Below are positions 57,208-64,000 of a DNA stretch of 64,000 bases, piece by piece. Positions within the stretch are counted from its first letter, which is position 1, and each line of letters begins with the position of its first letter. The DNA lies in contig JACTVC010000032.1 of assembly GCA_018417955.1 (NCBI GenBank), positions 124,001-188,000 of the forward strand. The letters run 5' to 3'. Below the pieces are notes generated by a model, which searched no databases, was not told the DNA's origin, and saw only the letters and a list, made by a program, of their open reading frames with translations. This DNA comes from Laccaria trichodermophora. Its lineage: Eukaryota; Basidiomycota; Agaricomycetes; Agaricales; Hydnangiaceae. Made by a program: the position numbers and the translations under genes.

Positions 57208-58592
57208 TTACCACTGCGTGAGCTCAGATATGAAGAAACCAGGGATGCCTGTTGTCTGAAAATTTGCCTCGTCGGGGAGAAGGTAAATATATTGTGAACT
57301 GTGAAAACTAATATGCTGTCCGAAAACTGATTTACAAGCAGTTGCAGAGTGAATGACGACTAGATAACTGTCTTGTTGAGGAGAGGACTTACTCCCTGTG
57401 GGGTTCCCAAGGTAGTCTCGAACTGGAACCTCCACCTCTCCACATTCGCGCGATCCTGCATAAATGTCACAAACCCAAGAGGGTTCGTGAGCGTCTGATT
57501 CAAAACCACATTCTTATCAAATCGTTTCCTCGTTGCGTATCCGCTCGACGCAGAGGCTACCGCTTGCCATTCATCGCTCATGATATAACTCATAAAGAGC
57601 TTGGCAGTTTCCGGCATCTTTGTCGTTGCGAAGATGGCGCCGGTTTGCGGCCAAGTGACGTAGTGGTCTTCAGTGGGTAGTTTGGTCGAGACTACGGCTG
57701 CGACGCGCGTGGATGCAGCGAAAGACGCTGCGAGCTCGTTTTGCGAGGGCGGTTTTGCGATGAGTTCGGAGGGGGTTCCGGATCCCCGGAGCCAGGTTAC
57801 GTTTTGCGAGACGAGGGAGTCGATGAAAGTCCAGCCGTGCCGTTTGACGATCGAGGTGAATAGGTAGAGGATGGCGTCATCGTCGTTTGGATAGGTAAGA
57901 GCGAGTTTGTTACGCCACTCTGGCTTGAGAAACGCTTTGTATGATGTTGGTACTGTGTCGTTGGCGACCTTGTTGTCATTGAAGATGATTATACCGAACT
58001 CGTCTGCACAGACAAGGAGAAAAAAAAAATCAGTGATCTAGGTGTAGGGGTAGAGAGGGTTTGGAAGCTTACAAATGAAGCAGCCTGTAAAAGCACCGTC
58101 TTCGTCCTTGAACGGTGACTGGATATCGTTCCAGGTGGCTACCTTGTAGGGCAGCAATCGATTTGCTTCCTTCCAGCGAGGAAAGTCGTGCACAGTTTGA
58201 ATGACTATGACGTCAGTACCATCGTCCTCTCCATGTGAAGTGTCGAAAGTACGATCAGCATGGCTGTCGTGGTACTTGGATAAGTCAACAGTCAGGTTGA
58301 ACTTGACTTCTGGGAAACGCTTCGTGAAAGCGGCTATAAGTCCGGTACTAGCTGATCTTGCTTGTAAACAGAAAACAAATGTTAAAATCGGGTTAACCAA
58401 GCGACAAAAAAAAACCGATTTACCGTCACCGCCCCAGGAGATATTCAAGGTCCCTTTTTCCTTGCGAGAAGCTTGGTATATAGCATCAAGGCTGCGAGAT
58501 TCGATGCCTATAGGTTCGTGGCCATAAGATAGACAAAAGCTGGACGTGACCAGGGCTAGGAGATAACAGCCAGCCAGGATGGCACAAACCAT
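57208..58592 (-). CDS. Secreted periplasmic-binding-protein-like protein
   Basis: Four exons join in phase (58592-58424, 58360-58073, 58003-57393, 57255-57208), giving 371 residues. An N-terminal hydrophobic signal (MVCAILAGCYLLALVTSSFC) is followed by a type-2 solute-binding fold: GTLNISWGGD, LIAAFTKRFPEVKFNL, DVIVIQTVHDFPRWKEANRL, EFGIIIFNDNKVAN, LALTYPNDDDAILYLF and LFMSYIMSDEWQAVA. These match the extracellular ABC-transporter-type binding proteins that fungi also encode; in fungi no cognate ABC importer is known, so the role is open. An alternative is no last intron, with a stop at 57360. Divergent to the coiled-coil gene. Confidence 0.8.
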
Positions 58593-59282
58593 TGCGGCTG
58601 AGGTGCGTTGGAAGTTGCTCGCCTCTTATGCTTTGAAGAGGTTCGCCTTTTATCCAGAAAGGATGCCTGGGTTGGATCGTGCTAGGGTCATCGCTGATCA
58701 TCTTACGAGCCTTCGTGTTCCGCTGAAGCTTCTAACTCGTACGGCTTACGCGAGTCTCGTTTTCGGCGCCTACCAATGGGGCAAGTAGTGCACGTAAAAC
58801 GTGATAAACATCTATAAAGCTTTCTTGAAATTGCTGCGTTGCAACTGGGCCCTCTGGTATTCCATGGCCATACATGTTGGATGGAACTGGCCATGCAGTT
58901 GGGCAAAAGTCGTTGATTCTATTACAACGGTGGGGATGTAAAAAAATAAATGGGTACACGGGAGCTTCGACGCACTAGGGGGAAATACAATGATCGATGT
59001 GTTCCGAGCACTGTGGCAAATTGAGTGGCGACACTGGCGAGTTTGAGTAAGGACTTGGTAGAGAGCAATGCTTCCGTCGTGTACACAAACGCAAACTTTG
59101 CGACTCGATCACGTGTTCATCGCGTCCAATCGTGTTGAAAATTCGGGCTGCCTTTACCGAAACAAGGACACGACAAGGGTCTTCCTCCAACCACATCAAC
59201 AACGGTTTCCGACAGGCGCCTCGCCCCGCCATCCTTGACGGCATCGCTCGCCAACATTGTACTGGATTCCATATAAAAGGAG
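58593..59282. other. Shared 5' region of two divergent genes
   Basis: 690 bp between the start codons at 58592 (minus) and 59283 (plus); no other gene supported. Likely holds both promoters. Confidence 0.6.
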
Positions 59283-62200
59283 ATGTGGTCAAAGATTACC
59301 CATGCCCTCAAACCTCGCCCAACCCATGACGACGAGGTGTCTACATCGCAAGGCGAAGTCCTGAACAAGGTCTTCGAGCAGCACCCCAATTTATCTCTCT
59401 TCCACACAAATGACTCGCAGGTTTCACATTCAAATCCAAGTCCACCTGGTTCACCAAGTAAAGGTAGCCGCCGTGGCATGTTCAAACGCATGTCTAAGGC
59501 GCCAGTTAAGGATGAGAGCGGACCACCCGTCCCTTTGAAGTATCCCATAGGTCCCCCCAAGAAAGTCAGATCTCCTCTCAACATGAGCGGTATGTATATA
59601 ATCTTGCATTACAACGCCACCCGACTAACATATGGGATTAGCCTCTCAGAATTCGATAGCGAGCAATCCAACAGAAGTCTCGCGTACATCACAGACCATC
59701 GCAGCAAGGTCGTCGCATGATATCCTCCGTCCCTCTCCCCCTCATTCGCAGAATACGATGCCGCGCTCGTCCGCCGACGCTTTGCGCCGTCCATCATTGG
59801 ACTTGTTGCGTCAGGAATCTTCCCATTACGAATCGATGAGATCACAAAGCGCCTTGGGTCACAACGATGACTCTAGGCGCTCACCCATCACACCAGCCTT
59901 TCCCGAGAGATTCAATTCAGTCCGCTCAATTCTCCGTGACCCAAATACTCCCGGCACTGGCCAAAACGTCCGTTTCTTCTCCCGTGATGCGTACAAAGTC
60001 TTGACTCCGGAACAGTCAATGGACTTGGACCAACATCCATTCCCCATACCACCGCCCAAGGATGAGTTATCATTCATTGACCGGCTAAATCAATCAGGTC
60101 CGGAAACTAGCACTCCTGCTAAGAAACGCTCTCCAAACGGCAAATCCGCAAGGCCCACTGTTGCTGAAGTTTTCTCTCCTTTGGGCGACAGTCAAAACTC
60201 CGCGAAATCTCAACATGTAGAGACATCCGACATGTCTTTATCCGGTCCTCGGGAGCCTAATTTTTCCAATATTTTTGACATGTCCCAGCAGCTGGAACTC
60301 CCAAATTTTCCTCCAGGCCTTGGTTTTGATGTCAACGCGCCGCTTCTAGACGAGTCAGTCGAGTTGAACTCTTCAACTAATAGCTCTGCCGCTTTTAGCG
60401 AGAGCGTCAACTCCAACCACCGGATGACCTCTACGCCGTACAAGTCCAAGGAGTCACTCAAGGGGAAAGAAAAGGCAACTGAATCTCAGGGAGACCAAGA
60501 GAATGTCCCTATTCCCGTGCCTCGAGTTGTTGACGAAACTATCTTTCATGCAAAAGAGAAATCAGCCCGTTTGCCTTCGCCTCTTCATGACCGCAGTCAA
60601 TCGTTTAGCTTCGGTCAGACGGTCTTCTACTCGATGACAAATAGCAAGGATATACGCGACGAATCGATTAGTCTCAAACGGAGCATCTCAGAGAATGCCG
60701 CATCTCCGTCACCTTCGGGTGTACCGTCTCCCGACTCCTCCAAGGGTCGAAGCAGAGCTCTAAGCGACTCCGTCTTCCAATCTATGCTTCGTTCCACATC
60801 TCCGACCGCTCCTGAGGCCGATATCAACGACGAATCATGCGGAGATCTTGTTGTCTACTCGGCGGGACCCAGTGAGCCCGACCCCTTCAGCGCAAACGCA
60901 GGGACGTACTACACGCCTCAGACCATGATCCCTGCCACACCTCCGCAAGGTGCTCCAAAACACACGCGCAAAACCTCTAAGGAAGAAAGTCTTATCTTCT
61001 CTTTGCAGACGCAGTTGGCATTGCAAACGGAGCTGTGTTCTCAATATGAGTCTGACCTCAGAGCTCGTGATGAGCTGGTAGAGATTCTCGGCAAAAAGCT
61101 TTCCGACTTTGAGAAGGACGAAGTGAAGCGAAAAGCCGCTCTCCGCTCTTGGAAAAAGAAGGTTCAGGATCTGGAGAAAGCTTGTCGTCTCTTGGAGGAG
61201 GAAGTGGAAGATTCAAGACATCACAGCATGGAGCGCAGCGTTATGGATGAAGCTAGCAGCGAAGCGCTACGTATGCTCCATCGTCAGATTGCGAGTTTGG
61301 AGCGAGAGAAGGGGGATATATCCAAGCGGGAGGAAGTTTTGCGAGAGGAGATCGAGACTCTGGAGAGTCTCGTCAAAGAACGCAGCGAAGATGTCATGAA
61401 CCTCAAGGAAGTACTCTGGAGCCGCGATGAGAGTGAGAGGGAGCTAAAGGAGGGCATCAGAGAGGCTAAGGAACAAATGGAGATGATGGGCAATGTCAGC
61501 GTTGGAATGATCGACGAAGATGAGCTGAAGAAGCTCGTCGTGGAGCGTCAGCAGGAGAACGACGAGGAGAAGGCGAGACATCAACACGTCGAAGCCAATT
61601 GGGAACAAGAGAAAGAGGAACTTCAGGCCAAGTTGGAGGATTTGCAAGTTGAGAACGCTGGATTGCAGGACGAGGTGCAGAAGGTGAAACAGCAGCTCAG
61701 CACTCGCGATGAGGAGTACGCTACGCTGAAGGCTGAGTTGGAGGCTCAGTGGTCGCATACGGAGAAAACCTCAGAGAAGCTCGACGCTTTGGAGAAAGCG
61801 AGGATCGGGCTAGAGAACGATCGAGAGGCCCTCAAGAAGGATCTCGAGGACCTGCAGACGAGAACTTCGAATATGGAGGAGGAGTGGACTGATGGTGAAA
61901 ATAAGAGGAATGAACTTGAGGCTGAGGTTCAGGAGCTGTGGAACCTTAAGGAGGCTCTTGAGAAAGACAGGGACCAGGTTCGTTGTACACTTTTGCTCAG
62001 GATATTACTGACATCGACTCTTTATTCAGATTGATTACGAGCTGCAGCAGGAGAAGGAGCATTCTGAGAGCCTCGCTGCTGCGGTCCAAGAACGTGACGA
62101 TCGTCTTGCACAACTCGAGCAAGAGGGCCAATTCGCCGCTGACAATGCAGCACGGCTCGAGGAAAATAACAGACGCAGAGACGAAGAAATCGCCGAGTAT

Positions 62201-63198
62201 ACCCAGCGCCTTATCCAGTCCGAAGCCGAGGCCGAGCGACTCCGCGAAGAAATGAGCAACCTGAACCGAGAACATTCACATGCCATCGGAGAGCAGAATA
62301 GAGCACTTCGGGATACTTCTGAGCATGCAGGAGACATAAAGATGCGTCTCGACGATTTGGTCCGACAAAAGGCCGAAGCCGATGTTGAGATGAAGACATC
62401 CAAAGAGAGAGTCAATGCGCTCAAGGACGAAGTCGAGAGACTCAGGAGGCAGGTACATGAGCTGCAGCAGGAGAGTGCCGACAAAGAGGTCAAGATCGTT
62501 CAAATCACGAAGCAGCGCGCCCAAGATAAGGAAGACTTGCTGGGCATGAACATTGCATTGGATTCAAAGCAGCAGGAGTTAGAACTGGTATCTCATTAAG
62601 TGTCGTCATATACCCTTTCAGTCTAACACCCTTTTCGCAGCTCAAACGGAAACACAACGTCCGAGGTACTGCGGGCAGTACCCCAGCACAACCTTCCAAA
62701 GTAGCTCATCGTCGTGATTCATCGATCTTCACGAGCAACGCCCCGATCTCTCGTCCGCCCTCTGTAATCTCCGATTCTGGCACGGATACCGGTCTCGCAA
62801 AAGGACGCTCCACGCCCTCAGACGGTGGATCAACGAGACCCCTGGCCCTGGGGAAGAGCTCTCGTGTGAATGCAACTGCCACCAACGCCTCAGCTTCAAA
62901 GCCTGTTCGCGGCATTGAAGGCTCCATGGGCCCCCCACCTATGAAGCCACGACCTTCACGATCCCTTGCAGGCACACCCACCCCTGCTGGTCGACTCGCC
63001 TCACTGTCCCGTACACCCTCAGTTAAACCCGTCCCCACCATGGGAGCCTCTCGCTCTCGCACCCCATCGGGTAAGGCAGAAGTGAAGAAGACAATGCGAC
63101 CCCTAGGTAGAGCTGGGTCCGAAACTAGCCTTTCGGACGAGAAGGAGAACGTCGACAACACGTCCCGGAGACGCAACATGACACCGGCTCCTATGTGA
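59283..63198 (+). CDS. Large coiled-coil protein, possibly cytoskeletal or spindle-pole associated
   Basis: Four exons join in phase (59283-59589, 59642-61977, 62030-62587, 62641-63198), giving 1252 residues. The first 450 residues are serine/proline-rich and disordered. They contain SILRDPNTPGTGQNVRFFSR, reminiscent of the short S-I-L-R-x-P-x-T-P motif followed by V-x-F seen in spindle-pole and cell-cycle proteins. From the phrase SLIFSLQTQLALQTELCSQY onward comes about 540 residues of nearly continuous heptad coiled coil. The C-terminal 185 residues are again disordered and basic, with S-R-TPS repeats and a possible KEN box (DEKENVD). The motifs fit a cell-cycle-regulated scaffold; the family was not identified. 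Confidence 0.85.
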
Positions 63199-64000
63199 CA
63201 TCATCACCAATCTTTCTCCATCTTCACCCATTCATAAATCTCCTGATTGTATACCACCCCCCAGCATTTCCACTCCCCTTTCGACTTCGTTTCTTGAAAT
63301 TATTCATTTCCCCCTTTTTGTACGTATGTCTCTGCTACTCGCTGTGAAATTGCTGTGATATTAGCCTACGTCTCGACCCTAGCATTCAACTCATGCATTC
63401 GTTATCGATTTGCTACGCATACACGATATTATGCGATCTATGTCATCCTTTGGATGAGAAATTTCTTCCCTTGTCTAATGAACAATTTACACGAATTTGT
63501 TCCTACTACAATATCAACGCTGCACGCATAGTATAGAAATTTACATGAAAAATGGGCTCCCTACTCATACCTGTGTCCAAAATTTTAAATAAATAATAAA
63601 AAATAAAGAAGGAAGGGGGAAAAAAAGGGAAGAAAAAGGGAGGGATTTGGCTGACCAAGGTATGGTTTGAGCTGATATTCAGGCAGCCTTCACGAGCTGG
63701 TCAGCTTGTGCGAACTCAGACGGCGAAACGAATGGTTGGTTCTATTTGGCATCAGCATAGCCACGGCAGTAGTGAACCTAATAAATATTCACTAGCGAGT
63801 TCACTACTTCGTGTGGTACCTTCCAGTGGCTCCCTCGCACTAAAAAAATTCAGCTATAATTTATATGTATATATAAGCAAATATAGAAATTCCTATGCCT
63901 TTCCATGGCATATTGAGCAATACAGGTCAGTTTTCACTACTGAATCACATGTGCAGGGCTTATATAATTTGTGAATCACGCGGATGCTCGTTTCGTCACC
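63199..64000. other. 3' flank of the coiled-coil gene
   Basis: AT-rich with a purine-rich stretch near 63.6 kb; an 88-codon open frame at 63.7-63.97 kb has no recognisable product. No gene supported. Confidence 0.5.

Noticed and set aside
63708..63974. 88-codon frame at the right edge
   Set aside because: AT-rich, no recognisable product, no exon context within the window.

Overview
The window looks like nuclear DNA of a mushroom-forming basidiomycete (Agaricomycete). The evidence is dense short introns (about 50-75 nt, GT..AG), a JmjC gene and a PHD-finger gene with many small exons, and transposon families that are typical of, or best known from, Agaricomycete genomes: a DIRS-like tyrosine-recombinase retroelement, a KDZ-type DNA transposon with CxC zinc clusters, and a Plavaka transposase. 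No rRNA, tRNA or CRISPR was recognised. Coordinates of spliced genes are outer limits; exon borders were read by eye.

Layout. 1-3.06 kb: left-truncated, frame-broken DIRS-like element (- strand). 3.44-14.17 kb: complete LTR retroelement with two LTRs that read as identical, a 5-bp target duplication, PBS and PPT. It carries one uninterrupted 3146-codon frame in which I see no reverse transcriptase or integrase. 14.4-22 kb: three host-like genes without recognised family. 22.06-26.06 kb: JmjC gene (- strand) cut at its 5' side by a KDZ transposon (26,063-33,688) with matching termini and an 8-bp target duplication. 33.7-36.4 kb: unresolved, with coding-like blocks on both strands.

36.46-40.34 kb: foldback element with kilobase-scale inverted arms, inserted about 20 bp before the start codon of a Plavaka transposase gene that is open across its introns (40.36-44.64 kb). 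45-49 kb: decayed transposase-like fragment, one copy of a dispersed repeat whose other copy lies inverted at 21.8 kb, and a subtilase pseudogene lacking the catalytic histidine segment. 50.8-53.9 kb: unrecognised multi-exon gene, followed by a TA-flanked MITE and tandem repeats. 55.5-63.2 kb: ordinary gene territory with a PHD-finger gene, a secreted periplasmic-binding-protein-like gene and a large coiled-coil protein gene.

The genes do not form one pathway. The left and middle parts are an insertion-rich accessory region in which elements have landed in or beside genes and each other; the right end is normal euchromatin. The most unusual items are the giant-ORF LTR element, the KDZ gene whose first stop codon overlaps a splice donor, and the foldback at the Plavaka start.
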